A DNA stretch of 27,446 nt from an uncultured Dorea sp. Lineage in GTDB: Bacteria; Bacillota; Clostridia; Lachnospirales; Lachnospiraceae. Position numbers and translations under genes: made by a program. Under the pieces are notes generated by a model, which did no database searches, was not told the origin of the DNA, and saw nothing but the letters and a program-made list of their open reading frames with translations. This document shows, one piece after another, positions 5,579 to 14,714 of this stretch (the first letter of the stretch is position 1; every line of letters starts with the position of its first letter). Location: contig CAJTZE010000046.1 in the NCBI GenBank assembly GCA_910584265.1, positions 1 through 27,446 on the forward strand, in the 5' to 3' direction.

Positions 5579-7989
5579 TTACAGATCGTGTTCGGTGCGG
5601 GCGATGATGTCGTCCTTTGTCTTCTCTTCCAGATCATTGAATAATGCACTGTAGCCTGCCACGCGCACCACCAGATCCTTGTAATTGTCGGGATGCTTCT
5701 TGGCATCAAGCAGAGTTTCTGTTGATGTAACATTAAACTGTACATGCCATCCATCCATGGAAAAGAAGGTTCTGATCAAATTCATAACCTTGCCGATTCC
5801 ATCCTCTGTAGACATTACTGACGGCGCAAGCCGGATGTTCAGCAGATTGCCGCCGGTGATCAAGTGGTTCGGCATTTTGGATATGGAGTTGAGGACGGCA
5901 GTAGGATCGAGCATATCGGTTCTGTGGAAGGGCGAACAGCCTTCGGACAGAGGCTCGCCGGCCTTTCTTCCGTCGGGGGGAAGCGCCGACGGGCGCGCCC
6001 TGTGGAACATTCCCTGAAATAGTTGCGGTACAGGGGTAGCTTAAGCATCCGATAGACCCCCTCCCAATCCGCGTAGTAGGATATTTATCCTGCTCTTTCA
6101 TAAATGCCAGATAAATATCAGAGCTTATTTTATCTACATAATCATCATCGTTTCCGAATTTTGGAGCTTTATTTACAAGCATGCGGCGTATATTTTCCCC
6201 GTCTGCACCGGAAAAATTACTGCGGAGATGATGCATAAGTTCTTCCGGTGTGAGCCGCTTTTCCTCAAATACAATTTTCTGGATAGCCGCAAGACTGTTG
6301 GCCGCATTTGTAATGCCTGTCTCCGGACCCGTAACCATGTCATAAATACTTCCGCCCTCCTTGGCGTTTTTACCCCGGCCGAGACAATCCTGAACAAGGC
6401 CGGAGCAGAAAGCGTCCGGGACAACCTCCTCGACGGCATAATCAATACAGTGCTCGCCGCTGACGCGTGTTCTGACAACATAAGACATCTGCATATCGTA
6501 AGCGCGGCGCAGCTCATCTGTGCTTTTCAGTTCTTTAAAGGTTTTCTCCTGCTTTAATAAATGCAGTCCGGTTCTCGGGTCTGTGCCTCCGTTCATGGTG
6601 ATTTCTAACACCTTGGCAAAGTTTGTGAAGCTCATTCCGGCACTGCGGTAGCCGAATTTTCCGGGAATGATCGGCTCAATGCATCCAACGATTGCATAAT
6701 TGTTGGCGTCTTCCTTGGAGGCGCCTCGGCTGATCAGTGAAGGAATCATCACGTGGTCGCCGTGCATGGCCGGCATGCCGAAGCCTAATTTGATGACTTC
6801 TACGCATTTGTGTAAATATTCCGGTGGATTCTTTTCGTTAAATCTTGCTGAAACATTCGGCTGGGTCAGTCTTGTAAGGCTGACGCTGTCTAAGCAGAGC
6901 ATCGTAAGGTCGTTAACGGCATCTTCGCCGGAAGGGGTAATCCCCCCAAGTGTCAGGTTCTGGTAGGCAGGGTCTCCGCCGGAAAAGCGGGTATGGCTCC
7001 AGGGGCGGATTTTAACTATGCCGAAAGCCTTTATCCACAAGCACGCAAGCAGTTCAACCGCCGCCTCCTGGGTGATCCTGCCCGCGGCCAGATCTTTTTC
7101 GTAATAAGGATACAAATACTGATCCAGACGGCCGAAAGACATGGAATGTCCGTTGCTTTCAATCTGAGAGAGCAGATGGGCGAACCACACGGTCTGGACA
7201 GCTTCATAGAAGGTAGCGGCAGGGTGCCGGGGAACGCGCCGGCAATTGTCTGCGATAGATAGGAGCTCTTCCCTGCGCCCTGCATCGGTTTCTTTCTCGG
7301 CCATGCTGCTGGCAAGGACAGCATAACGGTGTGCGTAATCAATCATTCCCTCATAAGCAAGGATTACGGATTCGTAGAAAATGCGTTTGTGATGGCTGGC
7401 AGGATCAGTTAAGTCCAATGCGTCCAGATGCGCTCTGGCTTCGTCAATAATTCCCTGCGCGCCCTTATTCAGCAGGGCCTCAAAATCCAGCATAATGTGT
7501 CCGTCTCCGGATGTCATATTGCCATTTGCGGAAAGAACCTTCATTTCATATGCATCCTTTGCTTCTTTCGGGAGAGTGGCCTGGCACCGGTCCTCCAAGG
7601 TTTTTCCTTTCCACCATTCTGCAATATCCAGAAGCTCCTGCCGGACTTCTTTTCTTACCTGAAAGCGGTCGCCCGGCCGCTTTGCTAATTCATCAATTTC
7701 TTCAAAAATCCAATTTACACAGTATTCCGGAAAAATAGAGGCGGCTCTTAAGGAGGCGGCGTGGCTGCCGGCCTTCGATGAATAAATTGATTTTGTTCAG
7801 TATATTCTTAAATGCATAAGCCCGCTTTTTGATTGGAGGCTCAGCCTCATGTTCTTTGTATGCTTCTGTTATATAACGCGCCCGCTCTACACAGACCTCC
7901 TGCTCCGCGTGGATGGATTCTGATTTGAGTACCTGGATACGTTTTAACTGCCTGCCGGATAAATTACGTTTTCTGTATGTACGATACAC
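5579..7989 (-). pseudogene. Dehydratase-type glycyl radical enzyme, two frame disruptions
   Basis: This PFL-like enzyme would carry out radical elimination on a small polyol or similar substrate; the substrate is not decided by the sequence. The active-site motif NNYAIVGCIEP has the thiyl Cys codon at 6681-6683 and the adjacent Glu of the dehydratase subgroup (PFL has CC). The glycyl radical loop VRVAGYSALF has its Gly codon at 5654-5656. The start is GTG 7989 behind AAAGGAGATGA. Two breaks interrupt the frame. At 7761-7773 the N-terminal frame (KINLFIEG) jumps to SHAASLRAASIFPEY with residues missing. At 5975-5980 a run of six G (C on the coding strand) has one base too many for GASPDGRKAGEP. 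Intact length would be about 800 residues. The activase follows immediately. Confidence 0.88.
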
Positions 7990-8042
7990 GATCTCTTCAT
8001 CTCCTTTTTTGAAATTACAAAAATAAACTAATTCACAAATGT

Positions 8043-8071
8043 ATAATATAGCATGTTGTGACAGATGCCAA
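8043..8071 (-). promoter_or_regulatory. Promoter of the glycyl radical enzyme operon
   Basis: On the minus strand TTGGCA (8066-8071) is followed by a 17-base spacer and TATTAT (8043-8048), about 55 bases upstream of the GTG start at 7989. The match is close to the vegetative consensus. Confidence 0.65.
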
Positions 8072-8177
8072 TAGGAAAAATATAACAGGATAAAAGAATA
8101 AAGCTGAATTCTGCAAAGATAAAAACCAGGCAGATTATTGTGGAAAATGTGCATAATGTATATTTAATTAAGAATAA

Positions 8178-8206
8178 TAAACGTAAATCAACATTATAAA
8201 CGTTTA
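8178..8206. promoter_or_regulatory. Candidate operator (TAAACGTTTA) between divergent operons
   Basis: TAAACGTTTA (8197-8206) is a perfect 10-bp palindrome with central CG, and a half copy TAAACGT lies at 8178-8184. Such sites fit LacI-family regulators, including CcpA-like ones. It is 38 bases upstream of the ABC-operon -35 box. The rest of 7990-8417 is AT-rich and holds the two divergent promoters and two doubtful micro-ORFs (8297-8362, 8363-8407). Confidence 0.4.
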
Positions 8207-8243
8207 AAAATGTGATTAGAAAAGAACTATTTCAAAAATTGAT

Positions 8244-8272
8244 TTGAATCATTATTTACAAAATAATATGGT
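8244..8272 (+). promoter_or_regulatory. Promoter of the ABC importer operon
   Basis: TTGAAT (8244-8249), a 17-base spacer and TATGGT (8267-8272) lie about 145 bases upstream of the lipoprotein gene, implying a long leader. A small inverted repeat, ATTATTT/AAATAAT, overlaps the spacer. Confidence 0.5.
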
Positions 8273-8417
8273 TTTAAAATGATTAAGGTGATAAATGTGA
8301 AAAAGAAAGAGGAGGGAATCAGTTTATTATCCGGAAGGAAACATATAATAGGTTCAAATTAATGGATACCCGCTTAACGGTAAATACGAACAAAACAATT
8401 CAATAAGGAGGATACTT

Positions 8418-9533
8418 ATGAAGAAAATATTGGCAATTTGTTTAGCGGCGGTTATGGTGCTCAGCCTTATAGCCTGCGGCGGAGAAACATCGAAGAAAGA
8501 AGAGAATAATGAACCGGCAAAGGAAGAGACGGCAGGACTTGATAAGTCATGTGTCGGCCGTTTTGCAGATTCGACAACGTTTGATCCGGATACGGAAGAG
8601 GATGCCATGGCTGGAGGAGAGCTTTCGGACAAAGGCAGTCTTGATGATCTGGATATTGACTGGTCAACGGTAAAGGCGGCAATTATTGTTAAAACACTTT
8701 CTAACGAGTCTTGGACAAACATTGCCGGCGGAATCAAGGATGCACTGGAAGCGCGCGGCGTAAAAACAGTTGATCTGGCCGCTCCGGATAGTGAATCTGA
8801 TGCGGAACAGCAGCAGGCACTCTGTGATGCACTGGTTAATAAAGGCTATGACATTATCTTCATGTCGCCTCAGGGAGACACGACACTTGATGCACAGTGC
8901 AGAGAGGCACACGATGCAGGTACGCTTGTAGTGAATGCATTTGATGCAACGATGCAGGGAGCAGATCTCTATGTGGGCAACAATAATCTTGATATAGGAC
9001 GTTCTGCGGCAGAATACATCTGCGGAGAATGGTGTGGAGAAGAAGGACAGGTTGCAGTAATTGAAGGACTTCCAGGAGCATATGCATCCATTAACCGTAC
9101 AGCGGGCTTCCTTGAGAAATGCGAAGACTATGACGGGATCGAAGTGGTTGCTGACGCGGTAGGTAACTGGGATCGTCAGGAGGCTATGGATCAGGCTGCA
9201 ACAATCATCAACCAGTATCCGGATATCAAGGGAATCTACTGCTGTAATGATACCATGGCACTTGGCGCTATTGAGGCCGTCAAAGAAGCTGATAAGCTTG
9301 GCGAGATCTGCGTAATCGGTTCCGACGGCGTTGAGGGTGCGATTGCTTCCATCGGCGACGGCGAGCAGACAGGTACGATTGACCTGAATCTCTATGAAGG
9401 CGGCAAGATGGCAGGAGAAGCCAGCCTCTATCTTCTGGCAGGAATTGAGATGCCGAGAGTGGTGAAGGTTCCTCAGATTGTTATTACTAAGGATAACACA
9501 GATGACCATATCGGCTATGATGGGGATAAATAA
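8418..9533 (+). CDS. Sugar/polyol ABC importer substrate-binding lipoprotein
   Basis: This is a 371-residue extracellular binding protein. It has a lipoprotein signal peptide (MKKILAICLAAVMVLSLIAC) with lipobox LIAC and lipidated C20, then an acidic linker and a Peripla_BP_4 (RbsB-like) domain from about 75: AAIIVKTLSNESWTNIAGG at the first strand, VGNNNLDIGR, and CCNDTMALGAIEAV in the second lobe. The ribosome site AAGGAGG precedes the ATG. It heads an operon with ATPase, permease, dehydrogenase and kinase genes, so the ligand is probably a pentose, tetrose or polyol that is oxidised and phosphorylated inside the cell. The sequence does not decide which. A hairpin after the gene may keep it in excess over the ATPase and permease. 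Confidence 0.9.
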   Translation: MKKILAICLAAVMVLSLIACGGETSKKEENNEPAKEETAGLDKSCVGRFADSTTFDPDTEEDAMAGGELSDKGSLDDLDIDWSTVKAAIIVKTLSNESWTNIAGGIKDALEARGVKTVDLAAPDSESDAEQQQALCDALVNKGYDIIFMSPQGDTTLDAQCREAHDAGTLVVNAFDATMQGADLYVGNNNLDIGRSAAEYICGEWCGEEGQVAVIEGLPGAYASINRTAGFLEKCEDYDGIEVVADAVGNWDRQEAMDQAATIINQYPDIKGIYCCNDTMALGAIEAVKEADKLGEICVIGSDGVEGAIASIGDGEQTGTIDLNLYEGGKMAGEASLYLLAGIEMPRVVKVPQIVITKDNTDDHIGYDGDK

Positions 9534-9564
9534 ATTACCAAGATTATAATGTAAAAAGAAACTC

Positions 9565-9603
9565 AAAAGAGTCCGGAAATTTCTAAAGTCTCTGGACTCT
9601 TTT
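9565..9603 (+). terminator. Intercistronic hairpin after the binding-protein gene
   Basis: AAAAGAGTCC (9565-9574) pairs perfectly with GGACTCTTTT (9594-9603) around a 19-base loop, with only four trailing T. In importer operons such a partial terminator or 3'-stabilising stem lets the binding protein be made in excess. Confidence 0.65.
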
Positions 9604-9629
9604 AAACAGAAACAGTGATGGGGGAAATA

Positions 9630-11141
9630 ATGAACGAGAATCGGGAAGTAATCCTGCATTTAAAAAATATCAGCAAGTCTTTTCCGGGTGTAAAGGCACT
9701 GCGGAATGTGAGCCTCGAAGTCCGCAAGGGCGAAGTCCATGCTCTTGTGGGAGAGAACGGAGCGGGAAAATCTACGCTGCTGAATATTATGAAAGGGATT
9801 TATACGGCGGACGAAGGCGAAATTATTTATGAAGATCATCCTGTAACGATAAAGGGCTCCGGCCATGCAAGCGAAATTGGTATTAATATGGTGCATCAGG
9901 AGCTGAATATGGTTCCGGAGCTGACGGTAGGACAGAATATTCTTCTGGGTAATGAACCGGTCAATGTGGGAATCATTAATTACAAGACGCTTTATGAAAA
10001 GTGCGAAAGAATATTAGAGGAGCTTGGATGTCCATTTGGCGCCGCAGAGAAATTGGGGAATTTAAGTGTGGCGAATATGCAGATGACAGCAATCGCCCGG
10101 TGCCTTATGCGTAATTCAAAGGTGGTTGCTCTGGACGAGCCTACGGCAAGCCTGTCGGAAGTAGAGATCCAGCATCTTTTTACGATTATAAAAAAATTAA
10201 AGGAGGCAGGGACGGCAGTCATCTATGTATCCCACCGCCTTGAGGAATTGTTTAAAATTGCCGACCGGGTAACCGTGTTCCGAGACGGCGAGCATATTGC
10301 TACAAAGAATATTGGAGAGGTCACAAGGAATTCTCTTGTAGAGCTTATGGTCGGACGGAGCGTGTCGGAGTATATGGCTCATAGCAAAGACTATTCAACA
10401 GATGAAGAGGTGCTGAGGGTAGAAAATCTTACATCGAAGGGTGTGTTTGAAAATGTATCCTTTTCTCTGAAAAGAGGAGAAATACTCGGGTTTTCAGGCT
10501 TGGTAGGCGCCGGACGTACCGATGTTATGAGAGCCGTTTTTGGTGCTGATAAGTATGATTCCGGTGAGATATTCCTAAATGGGCAAAAGACGGATATTAA
10601 GAGCTGTGAAGAGGCGGTCAAGGCAGGGATTGCACTCCTTCCAGAAGAGAGAAAGGCGCAGGGGTTTATTGGAGGCATGAGCAATTCCATGAACATTAAT
10701 ATCAGTTCCCTTGGGAAATTCATGAAAGCCGGCGTAATCAATTATAGAAAAACCGGTGCAAATACAGACCATTATATAAAGGAACTTAAGATTACTCCGC
10801 CGAATCCGGCGGTGCATACGAATAATCTGTCGGGCGGCAACCAGCAGAAAATTGTGCTTGCAAAATGGATGAGTGTAAATTCGCAGATTATTATATTTGA
10901 CGAGCCGACAAGAGGACTTGATATCGGGGCCAAAAGCGAGATTTACAGACTTATGGATGATTTTGTGAAACAAGGAGGTTCCATTATCATGGTATCTTCT
11001 GAACTGCCGGAGATTCTCGGAATGAGCGACCGCATTATTGTAATGTATGAGGGCCGCATTACGGGGGTACTTAACGGCAGGGGAGCCGCAGAAGCGGATG
11101 TATTGCATTATGCGATGGGAGGAGATGAAACAAATGAATAA
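9630..11141 (+). CDS. RbsA-type sugar ABC importer ATP-binding protein
   Basis: This duplicated ATPase powers the importer. The ATG at 9630 is preferred (GGGGG seven bases upstream) over the GTG at 9615. NBD1 has Walker A GENGAGKST (41-49), a divergent signature LSVANMQ and Walker B VVALDEPTASLS. NBD2 (about 260-503) has the degenerate Walker A GLVGAGRTD usual for this family, the signature LSGGNQQK and Walker B IIIFDEPTRGLD. The length of 503 residues is normal for RbsA/MglA. Its 3' end overlaps the permease start by eight bases, so the two are translationally coupled. Nothing odd is seen. Confidence 0.93.
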   Translation: MNENREVILHLKNISKSFPGVKALRNVSLEVRKGEVHALVGENGAGKSTLLNIMKGIYTADEGEIIYEDHPVTIKGSGHASEIGINMVHQELNMVPELTVGQNILLGNEPVNVGIINYKTLYEKCERILEELGCPFGAAEKLGNLSVANMQMTAIARCLMRNSKVVALDEPTASLSEVEIQHLFTIIKKLKEAGTAVIYVSHRLEELFKIADRVTVFRDGEHIATKNIGEVTRNSLVELMVGRSVSEYMAHSKDYSTDEEVLRVENLTSKGVFENVSFSLKRGEILGFSGLVGAGRTDVMRAVFGADKYDSGEIFLNGQKTDIKSCEEAVKAGIALLPEERKAQGFIGGMSNSMNINISSLGKFMKAGVINYRKTGANTDHYIKELKITPPNPAVHTNNLSGGNQQKIVLAKWMSVNSQIIIFDEPTRGLDIGAKSEIYRLMDDFVKQGGSIIMVSSELPEILGMSDRIIVMYEGRITGVLNGRGAAEADVLHYAMGGDETNE

Positions 11142-12102
11142 CGAAAGATATATAATCAAAGAACCCTGGTATAAGAAATATGCACGTACAGGCAGTACAA
11201 TTCTCTCGCTGCTGGCGCTCTGCGTGTTCTTTACGATCGCCACTCCGGATTTCCTGAACGCACAGAACCTGATGTCGATCGTAAGAGCCTGCTCGGTAAC
11301 GATTATTATGACTATGGGTATGCTTATTGTAATCCTGACCGGTGGAATTGACCTTTCAGTCGGGCCGATCATAGCGGTAGTGGGAGTTATGCTGGCAACG
11401 ATGCTCGTGGGCGGAATGCAGCCTTGGCTTGCAGTCCTGCTTGCTCTGCTGCTGGGCTGTTTCATGGGACTGATCAATGGATTTTTTGTTTCGGTATTTA
11501 AGCTGCAGGCATTTCTTGTAACGCTGGCAACACAGACGATTTTCAGAGGCTTCTCACTGCTCTATACAAAGGGACGGCCGGTGCCGAACGTGCCTTCGTC
11601 CTTCTGCTCGGTGGTCGGCGGGAAGCTTGGGGGCTGGCTTCCGATGCCAGTGGTCATTATGATTGTGTCGGTCATTATTTTTGCGCTTGTTGTGAAATAT
11701 ATGAAGGTCGGCGTATACGCATATGCAATTGGCAGCAATGAGGAAGCGTCGAGGCTTTCGGGAATCCATGTGACGAAATATAAGATTTATATTTATATGA
11801 TCGACGGCCTGCTGTGTGCACTGGCGGCGGTAACGATGCTGGGACGGCTCGGCGCGGCAGAGCCTACAGCGGCAACAGGGTATGAGCTGAATGCGATTTC
11901 GGCATGTGCCATCGGCGGTGCGTCGCTTGCAGGAGGAAAGGGAAGCGTTATGGGAGCCGTTATCGGCGCTCTTATCATGCAGGTTTTAACGAATGGAATG
12001 ACGCTTTTGAATGTGCAGTCTTATTATCAGCAGATCGTAACAGGTATTGTGATTTTGATCGCGGTGCTTATTGACAGATTTATGAATAGGGAAACAAAAT
12101 AA
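11134..12102 (+). CDS. RbsC-type sugar ABC importer permease
   Basis: This integral membrane channel of the importer belongs to the BPD_transp_2 family. The ATG at 11134 has GGGAGGAG just upstream; the longer frame back to 11047 lies inside the ATPase gene and is not needed. The 322-residue protein has an N-terminal cytoplasmic stretch, then about eight to ten hydrophobic segments, with the family motif GGIDLSVGP (about 70) and a SACAIGGASLAGGKGSVMGA loop (about 265-285). It forms a complete importer with the two preceding genes. It is followed 35 bases later by a dehydrogenase gene in the same operon. Confidence 0.92.
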   Translation: MNNERYIIKEPWYKKYARTGSTILSLLALCVFFTIATPDFLNAQNLMSIVRACSVTIIMTMGMLIVILTGGIDLSVGPIIAVVGVMLATMLVGGMQPWLAVLLALLLGCFMGLINGFFVSVFKLQAFLVTLATQTIFRGFSLLYTKGRPVPNVPSSFCSVVGGKLGGWLPMPVVIMIVSVIIFALVVKYMKVGVYAYAIGSNEEASRLSGIHVTKYKIYIYMIDGLLCALAAVTMLGRLGAAEPTAATGYELNAISACAIGGASLAGGKGSVMGAVIGALIMQVLTNGMTLLNVQSYYQQIVTGIVILIAVLIDRFMNRETK

Positions 12103-12137
12103 TTGGCAGGCTAACAGGCAGATAAAGGAGGAAAAAA

Positions 12138-12911
12138 ATGAATTATAAACCATTTGACGGAACGATTTCTATTAAAGATGAGGTAGCGCTTATTACAGGT
12201 GCCGCAAACGGTATTGGAAAGGCGGCGGCGCTTGCATTTGCAAAAGGCGGGGCGAAGCTGGTGCTCATCGATATGAATCCTGAGGTCGAGGATTATGCGA
12301 AGGAGCTTGCAAAGGAGTACGGCGTTGAGACGCTGCCGGTTGTATGCGATCTGACCCCTGTAACAGCGGGGCCGATGATTGTTGAGAAGACAGATGCCAG
12401 ATTCGGGCGTATTGATATACTTGCAAGCGTTGCAGGCATCGGACTTGTAGATTATGCGGTAGATATCACAGAGGAGCTGTGGGATAAGACGATGCTGATC
12501 AATGCAAAGGCGGCATTCTTCCTCTGCCAGGCGGTTGGGAAATATATGATCAAGCAGGGCGGCGGAAAGATTGTTGCAGTTGCATCGCAGGGCGGCGTGA
12601 TCGCTACAGACAGGCATGCGGCTTATACAGCGAGCAAGGCGGCTCTCATCGGAACGATTAAGACCCTTGCCCTTGAATGGGGGAAATATAATATCAATGC
12701 GAATCTGGTTTCTCCTACTGTAGTTCTTACGGAGATGGGAGAGCGCATCTGGGAAGGCGAGATGGGCGTTGAAATGAAGAAGAAGATTCCTTCCGGGCGC
12801 TTCTGCTATCCAGATGAGATTGCGGCGGCAATTCTTTTCCTTTCAAGCGATGCGGCGAATATGATCAATGGAGAAAATCTTCTTGTGGACGGCGGTTATA
12901 CGGTACAGTAA
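12138..12911 (+). CDS. Short-chain dehydrogenase/reductase, polyol or sugar type
   Basis: This 257-residue classical SDR is an NAD(P)-dependent oxidoreductase. The nucleotide motif TGAANGIGKA sits at 20-29, followed by LVLIDMNP, where the Asp after the second strand favours NAD. NNAG is replaced by ASVAG, and the catalytic Ser (AVASQGG) and YxxxK (YTASK) are present. The C-terminus MINGENLLVDGGYT is typical. GGAGG precedes the ATG. Between the importer and an FGGY kinase, it probably oxidises an imported polyol to a ketose before phosphorylation; tetritol and pentitol dehydrogenases have this form. The substrate cannot be fixed. Confidence 0.85.
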   Translation: MNYKPFDGTISIKDEVALITGAANGIGKAAALAFAKGGAKLVLIDMNPEVEDYAKELAKEYGVETLPVVCDLTPVTAGPMIVEKTDARFGRIDILASVAGIGLVDYAVDITEELWDKTMLINAKAAFFLCQAVGKYMIKQGGGKIVAVASQGGVIATDRHAAYTASKAALIGTIKTLALEWGKYNINANLVSPTVVLTEMGERIWEGEMGVEMKKKIPSGRFCYPDEIAAAILFLSSDAANMINGENLLVDGGYTVQ

Positions 12912-12941
12912 TAGAATCTGACACGGAATTTAGGGGGAAAT

Positions 12942-13984
12942 ATGAGCATTCTTGGATTTGATCTTGGAACAGGTTCCTGCAAGGGAGTTGCATTTGACTC
13001 CTCCGGGAATATCCTTGCAAAAGCAGAAAAGGGGTATGATACTTACAGCCCCAATCCGGGGTGGTGTGAGCTTGACCCTATGGAGTGTGTCAGGGCAGTC
13101 AGGGAGGTATGCCTTAGCATCAGGGAGAAAATCCCGCATGATGAGCCTGTGGCGGCGGCTTTCAGCTCTCATGGAGAGACGATCATTCCCGCCGGCTTCC
13201 GGGGAGAGCCTTCCGGGCCTGCATATATGAACGCGGATAACCGTGCATTTGCGGAGGTGGACGAACTGGTAAAAAAGATTCCGGCAAAAAGAATTTATGA
13301 GATTACCGGTACGCCGCCGCATCCTATGTATGGACTTGCCAATATCCTGTGGGTAAAGGAGCATGAGCCGGAGAGGTATCAGGCTACGGATAAATTCTGC
13401 CCCCCAGAAGCATTTCTCATGGTTACAATGGGATTTGACCCGGTGTGTAATTATTCAAACTGCTGCAGGAATATGGCATTTGACATTAGAAAAAAAGAGT
13501 GGTCGCGGGAGATTCTTGATGCGGCAGGAGTAGATATAGAGCGTATGTGCATACCGGTTCCTTCCGGACAGCTCATCGGTAAGCTTGACAGAGAGCATGC
13601 CGCGCTGTTCGGCCTTCCGGAGGGGGTTTCGATTGTGACAGGAGGCTTTGACCATTTCAGCACGTCTATTGGTTCGGGGGCAGTGCGAAAGGGTATGGTC
13701 TCATGCTCCTGCGGGACATATGAAGGGCTTACGAGTCTTTCTGATGAGCCAAATACATCGGATGAGGCATTTGACTGCTGCTTGAATACATTCTGCCATC
13801 TGGACGGCAGATATTCTAACTTTGTCTATGTGCCTGCCGGTATGGGGACGAAGTGGATCGTAAACGAAATTTGTAAAACAGAAAAGGATCGGGCACAGCA
13901 AATGGGCATATCGGTTTACCAGCGGCTTGCAGAGAAAGTGAAGGAGCTGCCGCAGAAGCCGACGGAGCTGTATTTTCTGCCGTC
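12942..13984 (+). pseudogene. FGGY-family sugar kinase, truncated at a rearrangement junction
   Basis: An ATP-dependent ketose or polyol kinase of the xylulokinase/ribulokinase type. GGGGG upstream supports the ATG at 12942. The N-terminal domain is complete: LGFDLGTGSCKGVAFDSSG (phosphate loop), HGETIIP and NADNRA (substrate region), and the second domain begins with GGFDHFSTSIGSG. After LYFLPS (residue 347) the homology stops and the frame runs through the antisense strand of gutE and gutA to a TGA at 14376-14378, giving a 478-residue chimeric ORF. About 150 C-terminal residues, including the adenosine-binding part, are missing, so the kinase is very likely inactive. Confidence 0.88.
13979..13984. 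other. Rearrangement junction: FGGY kinase to gutE
   Basis: GCCGTC belongs both to the kinase frame (LPS codons) and, on the other strand, to gutE (VDG codons), a 6-base overlap consistent with end joining at microhomology. Left of it the coding strand is plus, right of it minus. Confidence 0.75.
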
Positions 13985-14143
13985 TACAGCCTTCACGCCC
14001 AGCAGGTCTGCGGTGCGCTGTGCCAGCGGATGGATTCCGCCTCCGGTTATGGATGCGACAACATGCTGTGTTTCTGTTTCGGATACAATGAGCGGTCCGC
14101 CCCAGCCGCCCTGTCCACGTTCAATCTTTACAACTGGTTTCAT
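13979..14143 (-). pseudogene. gutE: PTS glucitol/sorbitol-specific EIIB (GutE), N-terminal fragment
   Basis: Only the first 55 codons remain of a protein that is normally over 300 residues. The start ATG at 14143 follows AAAGGAGGG, which lies in the end of gutA. The residues KIERGQGGWGGPLIV and SITGGGIHPLAQ are characteristic of the glucitol-specific IIB component, which would phosphorylate glucitol on entry. The reading frame then meets the FGGY kinase gene head to tail in opposite orientation at 13979-13984. The fragment lacks the membrane part and cannot act. Confidence 0.85.
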
Positions 14144-14144
14144 G

Positions 14145-14678
14145 CTATTTTCCCTCCTTTGTAGTCTCACGTCCAAGCATTGCTTTTGTTACAAATTCAG
14201 TGATATTGCCGCGCAGGAACATAACGATGATACCTACGAGGAAATAACGGATTGCGAGCGGGGTAGTGGAAACGCCCAGAGTTGTAAGGCCTGCGGAAAT
14301 ACCCAGCCATACAAACAGCTCGCCGGAATTTGCATGAGGGAATATGCCGGTGATCGGATGTGCAAAAGAGAACAGTGAGTCAACCGCTGCCGGTTTACAG
14401 TCCTCGTCTACGAACCGCCCGATGGTATAGCACATTGGATTAGTAAAGAAGAACAATCCCATAAATGGTATGACCGTATATCTGAGAATACGGAAACGGG
14501 TAATCCGTCTGGCAGCGCTCATAACCTTCTCCTCGCCCACCAGGGCGGTTAAAGCGTTGATAAGCGTCAATAAAATAAGTATATTTGGTAACACTCCGGT
14601 TATCAGACCAACCAGATTTTCTGCGCCCGCACTTACAATGCCGGTAAGTCCGTTTGCAAGGTTCACTAGAAATTCCAT
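14145..14678 (-). CDS. gutA: PTS glucitol/sorbitol-specific EIIC component (GutA)
   Basis: This 177-residue membrane protein is one half of the glucitol permease and is complete (E. coli SrlA is of similar size). AAAGGAGGAGA precedes the ATG. Hydrophobic segments include NILILLTLINALTALVG and RYFLVGIIVMFL, with the family-type loop FFFTNPMCYTIGRF between them and GIFPHANSGELFVWLGI further on. It lies between gutM and the gutE fragment; its stop overlaps the gutE ribosome-site region. Without an intact gutE nearby it is probably an orphan, unless the missing part sits elsewhere in the genome. Confidence 0.88.
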   Translation of the reverse strand: MEFLVNLANGLTGIVSAGAENLVGLITGVLPNILILLTLINALTALVGEEKVMSAARRITRFRILRYTVIPFMGLFFFTNPMCYTIGRFVDEDCKPAAVDSLFSFAHPITGIFPHANSGELFVWLGISAGLTTLGVSTTPLAIRYFLVGIIVMFLRGNITEFVTKAMLGRETTKEGK

Positions 14679-14714
14679 ACAAGTCTCCTCCTTTTAAAAG
14701 TGAAAATGTATTTA

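Noticed and set aside
8664..9659. 331-residue minus-strand ORF opposite the binding-protein gene
   Set aside because: Shadow of a clearly recognised gene; Cys/His-rich unnatural composition, no ribosome site.
12942..14378. A full 478-residue FGGY kinase
   Set aside because: Kinase similarity ends at residue 347; the remainder is antisense of gutE and gutA.
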